A DNA stretch of 64,000 nt from Pseudomonas sp. Irchel 3A7 (GTDB lineage Bacteria; Pseudomonadota; Gammaproteobacteria; Pseudomonadales; Pseudomonadaceae): contig NZ_FYED01000002.1 in assembly GCF_900187565.1 (NCBI RefSeq), forward strand, positions 429,193-493,192, read 5' to 3'. Shown one piece after another: positions 1 to 10,189 of the stretch. How positions within the stretch are numbered: position 1 is the stretch's first letter; each line of letters begins with the position of its first letter. The notes below the pieces were generated by a model that searched no databases, had not been told where the DNA came from, and saw only the letters and a list, made by a program, of their open reading frames with translations. The position numbers and the translations under genes were made by a program.

Positions 1-996
<996 letters not shown>

Positions 997-1012
997 TCTG
1001 AAACCCCTCACC

Positions 1013-1107
1013 GGTGGGAGCGATCCTGCTCGCGAAGAGGCCGACATTGATGTTGCCTGACACACCGCTTTCGTCGAAACGCCGCTTGGAGGCGGCTCGT
1101 TCCCACA
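1013..1107. repeat. REPIN, degenerate right arm
   Basis: Inverted pair of REP arms after ampC. The left arm carries one change in the core (GAGCGATCCTGCTCGCGA). The right arm is of a variant type, TTCGTCGAAACGCCGC followed by GGCTCGTTCCCACA, so the two arms no longer match. The loop contains GACATTGATGTTGCCTGACA. Confidence 0.75.
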
Positions 1108-1141
1108 GGTAAATCATACGCCAAAACGTTGATGCGTCGAT

Positions 1142-1711
1142 TCAATCATCCGGCTGCTCAGGCGGCTTGGCGGGCTTCGCCGGTTTTGCGGGTTTTGCAT
1201 TCTTGGCGCCCTTGGCCGGGGCTGCCTCGGCGGCCACCGGTGGCGGGGCCGGTGGAGCCGCTTCCTGCTCGGCCACCGGCAGGGCGTCAACAGTTTCGAA
1301 GATTTTTTTCAGGTCGACCGACTTCGATTCCTCCCCCGAGCTTTCGAGTTTCTTCTCGCCGTCCTTGCCCACCAGAATCACTTTCGGCAACGCCCCGGCA
1401 CCGAGTTTCAACGCGCGGATCAGCGCCATGGTGTCCTGTTGGCCAAGGTCTTTGCCATCAAGTTGACCGGACATGTTCAACACGCTGTACACCCTGATGT
1501 TGCGCTGGGCGACCCCCTGCTTGTTGGCCGGATCTTCCAGGGATTTCTTCAGGTTCACCCAGACAGGATCAACGGTGCTGCGCGTGATCACGATCAACGG
1601 CCGGGCCCTGCCCTTGTCTATATCCAGAGGTGAATCGCCATCGGCGGCGAACAAGGGGCTGGCAACAGCCAGCAGGGTAGCCAGGGTCAGTGACCTGATG
1701 AGCATGCGCAT
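1142..1711 (-). CDS. DUF4174 secreted protein with Ala/Pro/Lys tail
   Basis: 189 residues. A clear Sec signal peptide (MRMLIRSLTLATLLAVASPLFA) predicts periplasmic export. Residues 30-135 form a thioredoxin-fold-like DUF4174 domain (PLIVITRSTVDPVWVNL, LPKVILVGKDGEKKL), without the CxxC of thioredoxins. The last 50 residues are low-complexity Ala/Pro/Lys with K-P-A repeats, probably disordered. The gene is divergent from the VOC gene at 1886. The function of DUF4174 is unknown; an oxidoreductase role is unlikely without cysteines. The start has the codon pattern ATG-CGC-ATG, so initiation two codons later is also possible. Confidence 0.75.
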   Translation of the reverse strand: MRMLIRSLTLATLLAVASPLFAADGDSPLDIDKGRARPLIVITRSTVDPVWVNLKKSLEDPANKQGVAQRNIRVYSVLNMSGQLDGKDLGQQDTMALIRALKLGAGALPKVILVGKDGEKKLESSGEESKSVDLKKIFETVDALPVAEQEAAPPAPPPVAAEAAPAKGAKNAKPAKPAKPAKPPEQPDD

Positions 1712-1885
1712 CTCCTTTTGATATCCACGCTCTAATGATTGCGCATTGCGGCGTTCGTTCCGGTGACGCTTCGCAAATGTGTTCGGCCTTGCCCCAAGCT
1801 TAGGTCAGGGCGGTCATTGCGCAACAGGCTGGGCTAATCTGAAAACATCAAAGAGCGCTGGCTGAACCGCCGTGAGGACCCTCAT

Positions 1886-2254
1886 ATGAGCGCGCAGTTG
1901 AACCACACCATCGTCTGGTGCCGCGACAAACACCGGTCGGCACATTTTCTGGTCGAACTCCTCGGCCTGCCCGCTCCGGAACCGTTCGGGCCGATGCTGA
2001 TCGTCAGGCTTGATAACCATGTGTCACTGGACTTCTACGACAACGATCCGCCGATCGCCTCGCAGCATTACGCGTTTTTGCTCGCTGACGACGACTTCGA
2101 CCGCTCGTTCGCGCGACTGCAGGCACGCGGGCAGTCGTGGTGGGCCGATCCGGGCAAGCGGCGGCCGAAGGAGGTCAATGATTATGCGGGTGGGCGGCGG
2201 GTGTATTTCGATGACCCGGATGGGCATCTGCTGGAAATCTTCACCCGCGAATGA
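1886..2254 (+). CDS. VOC-family protein (glyoxalase/bleomycin-resistance fold)
   Basis: 122 residues, the normal size of a single VOC domain. Visible are the N-terminal metal-ligand region LNHTIVWCRDKHRSAHFLVE, the central strand segment VSLDFYDNDPP with HYAFLLADDDFD, and the C-terminal RVYFDDPDGHLLEIFTR with the conserved Glu ligand. VOC proteins are metal-dependent lyases, dioxygenases or drug-binding proteins, and the substrate cannot be read from sequence. The start ATG follows GTGAGGA by 7 bases. The gene runs toward the permease at 2264 on the opposite strand, with a 9-bp gap. Confidence 0.85.
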   Translation: MSAQLNHTIVWCRDKHRSAHFLVELLGLPAPEPFGPMLIVRLDNHVSLDFYDNDPPIASQHYAFLLADDDFDRSFARLQARGQSWWADPGKRRPKEVNDYAGGRRVYFDDPDGHLLEIFTRE

Positions 2255-2263
2255 TGCTGGCAA

Positions 2264-3049
2264 TCAGAACGCCAGTTTGTAACCGATCAATACCAACATC
2301 GTGGCCAGGCAAGGACGCAACAACTCATCGGAGATGCGCCCGGTCAGGTGGCTGCCCAGGTAAATCCCCGGCAGCGAACCGACCAGCAAGTAACCCAGCA
2401 CCTGCCAATCCATATTACCCATGCTCGCATGGCCAAGACCGGCGACCAGGGTCAGGGGCACGGCGTGGGCGATTTCCGTGCCCACCAGGCGGCGGGTCGG
2501 CAACAGCGGATAAAGAATGAACAACGCCACGGTGCCCAATGCGCCGGCGCCGATGGACGTCAGCGCGACCATGGTGCCCAGGACTAGACCGGTGATCACC
2601 GTCAACACATTGAGGCGCTTCCCGCTTGGCGTGTAATTACCGCCAGCACGTTTGTGGGCGAAATCGAGCAGGCGCTTCTTGAACAGGATCGCCAGCGCCG
2701 TGGCAAACAGCACGAAGCCCAGAGCCTGTTTGATGATCGCGTTCATCGCATCGGGCGCTTCGTTCAGACTGCTCAGGAACCACAACGTCAACGCCACGGC
2801 CGGCACGCTGCCGAGGGTCAGCCAGCCGGTAATCGACCAGTCGATGTTGTTGTTCTTTTTGTGGACCAGCACGCCGCTGGACTTGGTGATGGCCGCGTAC
2901 AACAGATCGGTGCCGACCGCCGTTGCCGGATTGATGCCAAAACCCAGCAGGATAGGCGTCATCAACGACCCGCCACCCACGCCCGTCATGCCGACGATGA
3001 AGCCGACGACCAGCCCGGCGACAACCAACCCGATGTTCACTAAATCCAT
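2264..3049 (-). CDS. TauE/SafE-family (TSUP) sulfite exporter-like permease
   Basis: About 261 residues, with eight or so hydrophobic segments arranged as two repeats, typical of the TSUP family that moves sulfur-containing anions across the inner membrane. The family signature G-x-G-G-G is present early (GMTGVGGGSLMTP), followed by NPATAVGTDLLYAAITK. The second half repeats the pattern (ALTSIGAGALGTV, RRLVGTEIAHA). ATG at 3049 is preferred; an in-frame GTG at 3061 would add four residues. No sulfur-metabolism neighbours are present, so the substrate is unknown. Confidence 0.85.
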   Translation of the reverse strand: MDLVNIGLVVAGLVVGFIVGMTGVGGGSLMTPILLGFGINPATAVGTDLLYAAITKSSGVLVHKKNNNIDWSITGWLTLGSVPAVALTLWFLSSLNEAPDAMNAIIKQALGFVLFATALAILFKKRLLDFAHKRAGGNYTPSGKRLNVLTVITGLVLGTMVALTSIGAGALGTVALFILYPLLPTRRLVGTEIAHAVPLTLVAGLGHASMGNMDWQVLGYLLVGSLPGIYLGSHLTGRISDELLRPCLATMLVLIGYKLAF

Positions 3050-3162
3050 TGATACGCCCACATAGACCGCAGGGAAATTTCAGGCCCGCAGCATAGCGAT
3101 TTTTCTTATAACCACTTATATCGATGCGATCTATCTTTATGCATTTCGTCCATTTTGCTCTA

Positions 3163-3252
3163 TGTGGGAGCGAGCCTGCTCGCGAAGAGGGAGTGTCAGG
3201 CAATACATGAAGCGCCTGACACAACGCCTTCGCGAGCAGGCTCGCTCCCACA
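3163..3252. repeat. REPIN
   Basis: Perfect GAGCGAGCCTGCTCGCGA arm and its reverse complement separated by a 45-bp loop. The loop's own ends pair (GTGTCAGGC against GCCTGACAC). It sits between the start of the TSUP gene and the stop of the lipoprotein gene. Confidence 0.9.
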
Positions 3253-3268
3253 GGGATTTATGGGGGAT

Positions 3269-4027
3269 TCACTGGACTGGAAGGAAATTCAGAAAAAGCA
3301 AACTTTGAGCGTAATTGAGGCCGATCCGCCGATAGCGTTCATCCAGCATCTGGGTCAACAGGTCCAGCCGCGCGACGATCTTGCCGAACTCCACGGCAAA
3401 ACTCAGGTTGCTGCCCTCCTCCGAGATTTCGTTGGAGAACAACATGGGCTGGCCATCCTTGTTCTGCCGCTGACTCAGGATCCAGGTGGCGATTTCGATG
3501 TTGCGCGCGGCGTTGCTGACGAACGTCGGGTTGATCGCGTCCGTCATGTAGAACTCCAGGCGATTGCCGTGGGCGGTGACCAGCATGCTGCCGATGGCAT
3601 AGATGAACGCACCGACCCGGTCGCCGAGAAACTCCGGGCTCATGGCAAAGCGCAACGCCGCCAGATCTTTTTTACCGCCCAGGGTGGGTAGCGGCTGTTG
3701 CTGTTCGATGGCCATGCGTACTTGCTTGCCGGCGGTGCGGGCGTCGAGGAAACCCGACTTTTTCAACTCATCGGGGTTGCGCAGGTAGAGCTTGCTCATC
3801 AGCAGATAGAGGCTGTCGAGGTTGTCACGCATCGTCAGAGTGGCCATGCGGTCGACGCTGGTCTGCAGAAACTCCTGGGGTTTGCCTTCGCGCAACTGGG
3901 TGAACACATCGTTGCCGGGCTGATGGCTGCAACCACCGGCACAGAGCAGCAACAGACCGGCCAACAGGCGAAATCGACAAAGGTTGAAGGGCAACACTCG
4001 AACCATAAGGGATTGGGACTGACACAT
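3269..4027 (-). CDS. Putative lipoprotein, unknown function
   Basis: 252 residues. A hydrophobic leader ends in a lipobox (LLLLCAGGC), so the mature protein should start at that Cys and be membrane-anchored. The remainder is soluble and helix-rich (LRNPDELKKSGFLDARTAGKQ, LGDRVGAFIYAIGSML, ISEEGSNLSFAVEFGKIVARLDLL), with no catalytic motif that I recognise. The start at 4027 is uncertain because AGGA is almost adjacent to it; a second ATG at 4006 keeps the signal sequence intact. It stands alone between a REPIN and a long non-coding region. It is a conserved-looking pseudomonad protein, but I cannot name the family. Confidence 0.7.
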   Translation of the reverse strand: MCQSQSLMVRVLPFNLCRFRLLAGLLLLCAGGCSHQPGNDVFTQLREGKPQEFLQTSVDRMATLTMRDNLDSLYLLMSKLYLRNPDELKKSGFLDARTAGKQVRMAIEQQQPLPTLGGKKDLAALRFAMSPEFLGDRVGAFIYAIGSMLVTAHGNRLEFYMTDAINPTFVSNAARNIEIATWILSQRQNKDGQPMLFSNEISEEGSNLSFAVEFGKIVARLDLLTQMLDERYRRIGLNYAQSLLFLNFLPVQ

Positions 4028-4192
4028 TCCTGTGCGGCGGGATTCGCTGCAACGGCTATGGATAGAGCCGGTCAGTTCGAAAAAGTGCAGTGCCGGGAGG
4101 GATCAATCGATCATCGGCAGGGAAAAATCAGTTGAGCGTCGTGTTTGAGGGATTGTTACAGCAGCCAGGAAAGGGTCGGCCGCGAGGTCGCT

Positions 4193-4216
4193 TTCGCGAG
4201 CAGGCTCGCTCCCACA
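4193..4216. repeat. Solitary REP sequence
   Basis: A single arm (TTCGCGAGCAGGCTCGCT then CCCACA) with no partner within 200 bp. It is one of the few unpaired REPs in the window. Confidence 0.85.
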
Positions 4217-4400
4217 GGGGATCCGGGTATATCTGCAAGAAATTGGTCGGCTGCAAGGCAGCCATCCCGGGCAAGCAAAGCAGAGCAAGAGCAAACCACA
4301 AACACCGCTCCGCTCTTCACCACTCATCAGGCCGAGCGTTAGCTCGCCTTAAGCTCTTGATCTTGATCCACCCGCCCCTTCGGAAGGCTGAGTGGAGGTG

Positions 4401-4601
4401 TTCATCCGGGGATTGGCGCGAAGCGCCGTTCGACGCAGTCGAACCCATTGCATGCAGGTGCAGCGAAGCCAACCGGAGGGCAATGCCCCCGGATGAATGC
4501 CGGAGCGAAGGAACCCCGAGCCCCAGCGAGGGGCCGGAGGCTGGGGCAAAGCCTTTTGGTTCCTTTTTGGCGTCTGAAAAAGGGACTCGCCGTAAGGGCG
4601 A
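4401..4601. repeat. Hairpin-rich dispersed repeat element, non-coding
   Basis: No plausible gene starts here; the reading frame open through it belongs to the next gene and has atypical composition. The stretch contains nested inverted repeats. TTCATCCGGGG (4401-4411) is perfectly complementary to 4487-4497 and encloses GGCGC-GAA-GCGCC (4415-4427) and GTTCGAC-GCA-GTCGAAC (4428-4444). AAGGAACC (4508-4515) pairs with GGTTCCTT (4558-4565), enclosing GCCCCAG/CTGGGGC, and is followed by TTTTT. TCGCC-GTAAG-GGCGA lies at 4587-4601. From memory, closely similar sequence is dispersed in other fluorescent-group genomes; copy number cannot be tested here. The flanks (4028-4192, 4217-4400, 4602-4725) hold nothing else I can name. 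Confidence 0.65.
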
Positions 4602-4737
4602 AACCGCCAGCCGCCGTTACCGCAAAAATGGATATACACACAATCCAACAGCAGCCTGGTCGGCCCAGAGGCCGCCAAGATGGAACCCGAGGGACTATCC
4701 TGATGCCAACCGGAGTAATGATCATAAGGAATCAAAC

Positions 4738-5559
4738 ATGCGCACAGAACAACTGGCCGGCACCGAAGTGCCAGCCATCGGCCAAGGCACCTGGCAAATG
4801 GGCGAAGACAAATCCCGATACAAAGAGGAAGTCGCCGCCCTGCGCCAAGGCATCGAACTGGGCATGACCCTGATCGACACCGCCGAAATGTACGCCGAGG
4901 GCGGCGCCGAGCAAGTCGTCGCCCAAGCCATCGCCGGCCAGCGCGACAAGGTCTTCCTGGTCAGCAAGGTCTACCCACACAACGCCAGCCGCCAAGGCAT
5001 TCCCCAGGCCTGCGAACGCAGCCTGAAGCGGCTAGGCACCGATCACATCGACCTGTACCTGCTGCACTGGCGTGGCCAGTACCCTCTGGAAGAAACCGTC
5101 GAAGCCTTCGAACGCCTGCGCGAATCCGGCAAAATCGGCCGCTGGGGCGTGTCGAATTTCGACGTCGATGATCTGCTGGAACTGAACACCCCGACCTGCG
5201 CCACCAATCAGGTGCTCTACAACCTGGAGGACCGCGGGATAGAATTTGATTTACTGCCCTGGTGCCAGCAGCGCACGATGCCCGTCATGGCCTACTGTCC
5301 GATCGGTCAGGGTGGGCAGATGCTGGCCAATGCCACGCTCAGGCAGGTGGCTGCTCGTCATGGCGTCACGCCTGCGCAAGTGTCGCTGGCCTGGCTGCTG
5401 CGCCAGAAAGGGGTAATCGCCATCCCCAAGGCAGTCCACCCCGAGCATGTGCGACTCAACGCCCAGGCTGCCGGGCTGCAACTTGAAGCCGGGGATCTGG
5501 AGGCGCTGGACCAAGCGTTTCACGCGCCCAAACGCAAGCAGCGGTTGGCCATGGTCTGA
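4738..5559 (+). CDS. Aldo/keto reductase
   Basis: 273 residues, a cytosolic NADPH-dependent oxidoreductase with a TIM-barrel fold. The catalytic tetrad can be followed: Asp in LIDTAEMYAEGG with the catalytic Tyr, Lys in VFLVSKVYPHNASR, and His in DLYLLHWRG. The NADP-binding C-terminal region (VIAIPKAVHPEHVRLNA) is intact. ATG 4738 is chosen because AAGGA lies 7 bases upstream. The frame stays open to 4090 upstream, but that part runs through a REP and the hairpin repeat and is not coding. The substrate is unknown. Confidence 0.9.
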   Translation: MRTEQLAGTEVPAIGQGTWQMGEDKSRYKEEVAALRQGIELGMTLIDTAEMYAEGGAEQVVAQAIAGQRDKVFLVSKVYPHNASRQGIPQACERSLKRLGTDHIDLYLLHWRGQYPLEETVEAFERLRESGKIGRWGVSNFDVDDLLELNTPTCATNQVLYNLEDRGIEFDLLPWCQQRTMPVMAYCPIGQGGQMLANATLRQVAARHGVTPAQVSLAWLLRQKGVIAIPKAVHPEHVRLNAQAAGLQLEAGDLEALDQAFHAPKRKQRLAMV

Positions 5560-5589
5560 GCCACCCCGAGAGTGTCAGAGGGCTTCGCC

Positions 5590-6060
5590 ATGAGAAGCAC
5601 CGATCAGAAGGACACCTTCAACCTGCAACGCTTTATCCAGGCGCAAGACCCGGTGTTCGACCGGGTCCAGGCCGAACTGAACGCCGGCCACAAACGCAGC
5701 CACTGGATGTGGTTCATCTTTCCGCAGCTTGCCGGGCTGGGTGACAGCGAAATGTCCCGACGCTTCGCGATTCGCTCCCGAGAGGAGGCTCAGGCCTATC
5801 TGGACCATCCCTTGCTGGGAACCAGGCTGCGCAGTTGCACCCATGACGTACTGAACATCCAGCAGCGCTCGGTCGCGGCGATTTTCGGCCATCCGGACGA
5901 CCTGAAGTTTCACTCATCGATGACCCTGTTCGCTCAGGTCGCGCCCAAAGACAGTCCGTTTCATCAAGCCTTGAACCAGTACTTCCACGGCATCCTGGAT
6001 GACTGGACGTTGTCGCTGCTGGACTCAAAACAGGCCCAGTTGCCCCCCAATCAGGGTTGA
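5590..6060 (+). CDS. DUF1810 domain protein
   Basis: 156 residues, the usual length of the DUF1810 family. The conserved block [16 protein letters not shown] is present, then [23 protein letters not shown] and [17 protein letters not shown]. The biochemical function is not established. ATG 5590 is preferred to an upstream in-frame start at 5572. The 3' end overlaps the 3' end of polB on the other strand by 36 bp. Confidence 0.85.
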   Translation: MRSTDQKDTFNLQRFIQAQDPVFDRVQAELNAGHKRSHWMWFIFPQLAGLGDSEMSRRFAIRSREEAQAYLDHPLLGTRLRSCTHDVLNIQQRSVAAIFGHPDDLKFHSSMTLFAQVAPKDSPFHQALNQYFHGILDDWTLSLLDSKQAQLPPNQG

Positions 6061-8388
6061 GAAATCGTCGTCGACGAACGGCAGGATCGCGTCCGCGACC
6101 GGTTGCAGCTGTTTGGTGATGTAGTGGTCGTAATCGATGGGCGCGCTGCGGATCTCCAGCGGCTCGGGGCCGGCGACGGTAATCACGTAGCTGATCCAGC
6201 CACCGTTCTGGTATTGCCGCGGGCGGCCCTGGTGGTCGTTGTACTCGTCGGCGATGCGCGCCGCCCGCACATGGGGCGGGACGTTGCGCTGGTAGTCATC
6301 GAGCGTACGCCGCAGGCGCTTGCGGTAGATCAGGCGGTCGTCGTACTCGCCGGCGAGGGTCTTGGCTACATATTCGCGCACATAATCTTGATAAGGCTTT
6401 CGCTGGAAGATCCGCAGGTACAGCTCCTGCTGGAATTGCCGGGCCAGCGGCGACCAGTCGGTACGCACGGTTTCCAGGCCTTTGTAGACCATCTCGTCAG
6501 TGCCGTCGGCGCGCGTGACCAACCCCGCGTAACGCTTCTTGCTGCCCTCCTCCGCACCGCGAATGGTCGGCATCAGGAACCGTTTGTAGTGGGTTTCGTA
6601 CTGCAACTCCAGGGCGCTCTCCAGGCCATAGGCTTGGCGCACGTGCTCGCGCCACCAGCGGTTGACGTGATCCACCAATGCGCGCCCGATCTGCGCCGCT
6701 TCCTGTTGGCCGTGGGCGCGACGCAACCAGACGAAGGTCGAGTCGGTGTCGCCATAGATCACCGTGTGGCCCTGGGCTTCGATCAACTGGCGGGTGCGCA
6801 ACATGATCTCGTGGCCACGCAAGGTTATGGACGATGCCAGTCGCGTATCGAAGAAGCGGCAACCGCTGGAGCCGAGCACGCCGTAGAACGCGTTCATGAT
6901 GATCTTCAGCGCCTGGGACAATGGCGCATTGTGCTCGCGCTTGGCGGTTTCCCGGCCCTCGGCGACCCGGGCGACGATGGCGGGCAGGCAATGCCGGGTA
7001 CGGGAAAACCGTGCCCCACGAAAACCCGGTACCGAGTCGGCGTCATCGGGATGCCTGAGCCCTTCGATCAGGCCCACCGGGTCGATGAGGAAAGTTCGGA
7101 TGATCGAGGGATAAAGGCTTTTGTAGTCGAACACCAGCACCGATTCATACAACCCCGGTTGCGAGTCCATGACGAACCCGCCGGGGCTGGCTTGCGCAGG
7201 TTTGCCGCCGAGGTTCGGCGCCACGAAGCCCTGACGGTGCATCAACGGCATGTACAGGTGAGTGAAGGCCGCCACCGAACCGCCCATGCGATCGGCCGGC
7301 AACCCGGTGACACTGGCCCGTTCCAGTAGAAACGTCAGCAGCTCGGTCTTGGCGAAGATCCGCGTGACCAGTTCGCAGTCCTTGAGGTTGTACTTGGCCA
7401 GCGCTGGCTTGTCCGCGGCGAACATGCGGTTGATTTCGTCCATGCGCTGGTACGGATTATCAATCGACTTGCCTTCGCCGAGCAGGGTTTGCGCGACGTT
7501 TTCCAGGCTGAATGACGGGAAGCTCCAGGTTGCCGAACGCAGGGCTTCGATGCCGTCGATGATCAGCCGGCCGGCGGCGGAGGCGAAGTAGTGATTGCCG
7601 TTACCGTGTTCGCGCCACTGCATTTCCTCGCCGCCGCGCCCCAGTTTCAGCGGCACCCCCAGTTGCCGGGCGTGTTTGTGCAGCACCCGCAGGTCGAACT
7701 GCACGACGTTCCAGCCGATGATGGCGTCGGGATCATGCCGGGCGAACCAGTCGTTCAGCCTCTTGAGCAACAGGGTACGCGATTCGCAGTATTCGAGCTG
7801 GAAATCCACCGCGCTGTCGTCGCCATTGGCCGGGCCGAGCATGTACACCTGACGCTCGCCACAGCCCTCCAGGGCGATGGAATACAAATCGCCTTGGGCG
7901 GTGGTTTCGATGTCCAGGGACACCAGCTTGAGACTCGGCCGGTAGTCGGGGTCGGGTTTCATCTGCGCGTCGAGCAGCCGGTCATAGGCCCCCGGCGCAC
8001 CGCTAAAACGGACGGGTGCGGTGATGAAGCGCTCCATCAGGTAGCGTTCCGGCGGGCGCACATCGGCTTCGTACACTTCGACGCCGGCCCGGCGTAGCGC
8101 GGTTTCCAGGCGCATCAACTGACCGTGCTGCCGGCAATACAGACCCAGCACCGGACGGTGTTCGAAATCCTGCAGGGCCAGGGGCTTGAGCTCGACGTTC
8201 TTTTCGTCGCGCAACAGCACCTCGGCCTGCTCGCGCTGGCTGGCCGGAATAAACGCCACCGACGGCTGATGAGGCAGGCGGATGCGCCGGGGACCGTTAT
8301 CGGTCGCCAGCCAGAACTCGACTTCCGTACCCGCCGGGGTATCGCGCCAATGCCGGGTCAGGACGAAGCCCTGGGGTAAATCCACCAC
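6025..8388 (-). CDS. polB: DNA polymerase II (family B)
   Basis: 787 residues, the usual length of bacterial Pol II. It is a damage-tolerant, proofreading polymerase. Visible in order: N-terminal domain; 3'-5' exonuclease motif I ([10 protein letters not shown], about residue 160) and exo II ([12 protein letters not shown]); polymerase motif A ([13 protein letters not shown]); motif B ([15 protein letters not shown]); motif C ([10 protein letters not shown]). The last residues, QLGLF, are the beta-clamp-binding motif known at the end of E. coli Pol II. The start is a GTG at 8388 or the adjacent GTG. Pol II is often SOS-regulated; I did not find a clear LexA box upstream. Confidence 0.97.
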   Translation of the reverse strand: MVDLPQGFVLTRHWRDTPAGTEVEFWLATDNGPRRIRLPHQPSVAFIPASQREQAEVLLRDEKNVELKPLALQDFEHRPVLGLYCRQHGQLMRLETALRRAGVEVYEADVRPPERYLMERFITAPVRFSGAPGAYDRLLDAQMKPDPDYRPSLKLVSLDIETTAQGDLYSIALEGCGERQVYMLGPANGDDSAVDFQLEYCESRTLLLKRLNDWFARHDPDAIIGWNVVQFDLRVLHKHARQLGVPLKLGRGGEEMQWREHGNGNHYFASAAGRLIIDGIEALRSATWSFPSFSLENVAQTLLGEGKSIDNPYQRMDEINRMFAADKPALAKYNLKDCELVTRIFAKTELLTFLLERASVTGLPADRMGGSVAAFTHLYMPLMHRQGFVAPNLGGKPAQASPGGFVMDSQPGLYESVLVFDYKSLYPSIIRTFLIDPVGLIEGLRHPDDADSVPGFRGARFSRTRHCLPAIVARVAEGRETAKREHNAPLSQALKIIMNAFYGVLGSSGCRFFDTRLASSITLRGHEIMLRTRQLIEAQGHTVIYGDTDSTFVWLRRAHGQQEAAQIGRALVDHVNRWWREHVRQAYGLESALELQYETHYKRFLMPTIRGAEEGSKKRYAGLVTRADGTDEMVYKGLETVRTDWSPLARQFQQELYLRIFQRKPYQDYVREYVAKTLAGEYDDRLIYRKRLRRTLDDYQRNVPPHVRAARIADEYNDHQGRPRQYQNGGWISYVITVAGPEPLEIRSAPIDYDHYITKQLQPVADAILPFVDDDFSTLIGGQLGLF

Positions 8389-8450
8389 TGCAAACCTCGG
8401 ATTTGATTCAGGGGGTAATTCTACGCGTCATTGAAGACAGATGCGGTCCC

Positions 8451-8583
8451 TGTGGCGAGGGAGCTTGCTCCCGCTCGGCTGCGCAGCAGTCGTAAAATGG
8501 CTTTTCGCAGTGTGCCTGACACACCGTGTCAGCAGGTTTTGGGCCTGCTCCGCAGGCCAGCGGGAGCAAGCGCCCTCGCCACA
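8451..8583. repeat. REP-like inverted repeat, GGCGAGGGAGCTTGCTCCCG family
   Basis: A different family from the common one. TGTGGCGAGGGAGCTTGCTC pairs with GGGAGCAAGCGCCCTCGCCA at the other end. The inner arms also pair in part (GCAGTGTGCCTGACACACCG and AGCAGG/CCTGCT hairpins). It occupies most of the 326-bp gap between polB and the CBS gene. Confidence 0.8.
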
Positions 8584-8714
8584 GATCAGGAGAACTTCGT
8601 AAGAAAAAACCGTTGAATGACGTTTTTTGCGTGTTATCTGCCGCTTTCGCCCTTGCCCTGAAGGCCCGGGTCTACGATTCTTCAAGGACAACGACAACAC
8701 CCCGGGACACCGCC

Positions 8715-9155
8715 ATGAAAACCGTCGCGCAACTGCTCAAGTTGAAAGATCAGAAAAACCAGGAAGTGCACCAGATCAAACCTGATCACATGGTGCTGGA
8801 AGCGCTGATGAAGATGGCTGAAAAGAACGTCGGCGCCTTGCTGGTGGTGGACAATGATGAGGTGCTGGGCATCATCAGTGAACGGGACTATGCGCGCAAA
8901 CTGGTGCTGCATGGGCGTTCTTCGGTGGGTACCCCGGTGCGCGACATCATGGTGTCGCCGGTGATCACCGTGGACACTCACCAAACCGTCGATACCTGCC
9001 TTGGCATCATGTCCGACAAGCGCCTGCGCCACCTGCCGGTGGTGGAAAACGGCAAGTTGATCGGCTTGCTGTCGATCGGCGACCTGGTCAAGGAAGCAAT
9101 CGCCGAACAGGCTGAACTGATTCGCCAGTTGGAGCAGTACATTCGCGGCGAATAG
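8715..9155 (+). CDS. Tandem CBS-domain protein
   Basis: 146 residues consisting of two CBS domains and a short C-terminal helix. CBS1 spans roughly 8-65 (MAEKNVGALLVVDNDEVLG, IISERDYARKL) and CBS2 roughly 75-130 (DIMVSPVITVDTHQTVDTCL, LRHLPVVENGKLIGLLSIGD). Paired CBS domains bind adenine nucleotides and act as energy sensors; the stand-alone partner is unknown. ATG 8715 is used; the frame is open upstream through the REP-like repeat, which is not coding. Confidence 0.9.
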   Translation: MKTVAQLLKLKDQKNQEVHQIKPDHMVLEALMKMAEKNVGALLVVDNDEVLGIISERDYARKLVLHGRSSVGTPVRDIMVSPVITVDTHQTVDTCLGIMSDKRLRHLPVVENGKLIGLLSIGDLVKEAIAEQAELIRQLEQYIRGE

Positions 9156-9177
9156 CTCAGCTACGCGAAAATCCCCC

Positions 9178-9267
9178 TGTGGGAGCGAGCCTGCTCGCGA
9201 AAGCGGAGCATCAGTCAATGCATGTGGCGACTGACATTGCGCCTTCGCGAGCAGGCTCGCTCCCACA
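9178..9267. repeat. REPIN
   Basis: Two perfect arms with the loop CAGTCAATGCATGTGGCGACTG. It lies between the CBS gene and the convergent GST gene. Confidence 0.9.
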
Positions 9268-9282
9268 TTTGTTTTGTGGCGA

Positions 9283-9906
9283 TCAGGCGGGCCAGTGCCG
9301 GGCGAAGACCGGGGCCAGCGTGGGATGCCGGTCGATTCGCTCCAGCCAGGCGAAAAATCCCGGTCGGGCGCGACGCAGATATTCCCGGCTCCCCGCCCAC
9401 CGCGTGATCACCGCCGCCAGCACGTCCAGCGCTCCCGGCGTCTCGTCCCCCAGATACAGCTCACCGGAAAACTGGTCGGCAAACACTTCCCAACTCCAGT
9501 GCAGGCGCTGACGGGCACCGGTCATGAGGTTGTGCCGCGACGCCTCGTCTGCCTCGGCCAGCCAGCGCTCGGGGTAATCGATGATGCCGATGGCCGCGTA
9601 ACAATTACTGACGATGAACGCCAGTCCGCGAATGGCCTGGTCGCGGTCGGCGGGGTCGTCCGGCAACAACTTCGATTGAGGAAACGTCAGCCCGAGATGG
9701 ATCAGGATCGCCGCGCTCTCGGTGAGGATGCTGCCGTCGGGCAATTGCAGCGTCGGGATCTGCTTGAGCGGGTTGAGTTTCTCCAGCGCCTGGGCAGCCT
9801 GTGCAGATGACTCGACATCGATGAAGCGGTAGGGGATTTCACACAGTTCCAGTGCCGCCTCTATCGCCGCCGCGCCCGAGTTCTGATGGCCGTAGAGTTG
9901 ATACAT
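9283..9906 (-). CDS. Glutathione S-transferase
   Basis: 207 residues. The N-terminal thioredoxin-like domain (1-80) has the cis-Pro segment KQIPTLQLPDGSILTES, whose E-S binds the glutathione gamma-glutamyl group. A helical C-terminal domain follows with the DVLAAVITRWAG capping region. It is a cytosolic conjugating or reducing enzyme with unknown substrate. An AGGAGGTGTGT stretch directly upstream fixes the ATG at 9906. The frame is open further upstream into a REPIN, but that part is not coding. Confidence 0.88.
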   Translation of the reverse strand: MYQLYGHQNSGAAAIEAALELCEIPYRFIDVESSAQAAQALEKLNPLKQIPTLQLPDGSILTESAAILIHLGLTFPQSKLLPDDPADRDQAIRGLAFIVSNCYAAIGIIDYPERWLAEADEASRHNLMTGARQRLHWSWEVFADQFSGELYLGDETPGALDVLAAVITRWAGSREYLRRARPGFFAWLERIDRHPTLAPVFARHWPA

Positions 9907-9962
9907 ACACACCTCCTGGTTGACGGGATCAGCGCCAATTATCCAGTGTAGAAGCCGCCACC

Positions 9963-10066
9963 TGTGGGAGCGAGCCGGCTCCGGGCGGTGTTCCGACGAA
10001 GAGGAACTGACATTCAACAGTGATGTCGACTGACACGACCTCTTCGCGAGCAGGCTCGCTCCCACA
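9963..10066. repeat. REPIN with variant left arm
   Basis: The right arm is canonical. The left arm changes after GAGCGAGCC to GGCTCCGGGCGG then TTCCGACGAAGA, so the two arms belong to different REP subtypes. The loop is ACATTCAACAGTGATGTCGA. Confidence 0.85.
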
Positions 10067-10189
10067 GGGGATCAGCGAACCAACCATTGACTGCGTCAAT
10101 AGTCACCATTAACTCAATGAAGTTCTCTTAAAAACTGTGCGGCGTAACATCTGCTCCATACCAACCAAATACCCCCGGAGCACACGATC

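Noticed and set aside
4090..4737. In-frame 216-codon extension of the aldo/keto reductase
   Set aside because: It reads through a REP and the hairpin-rich repeat, lacks homology to the reductase family, and the ATG at 4738 has a proper ribosome-binding site.
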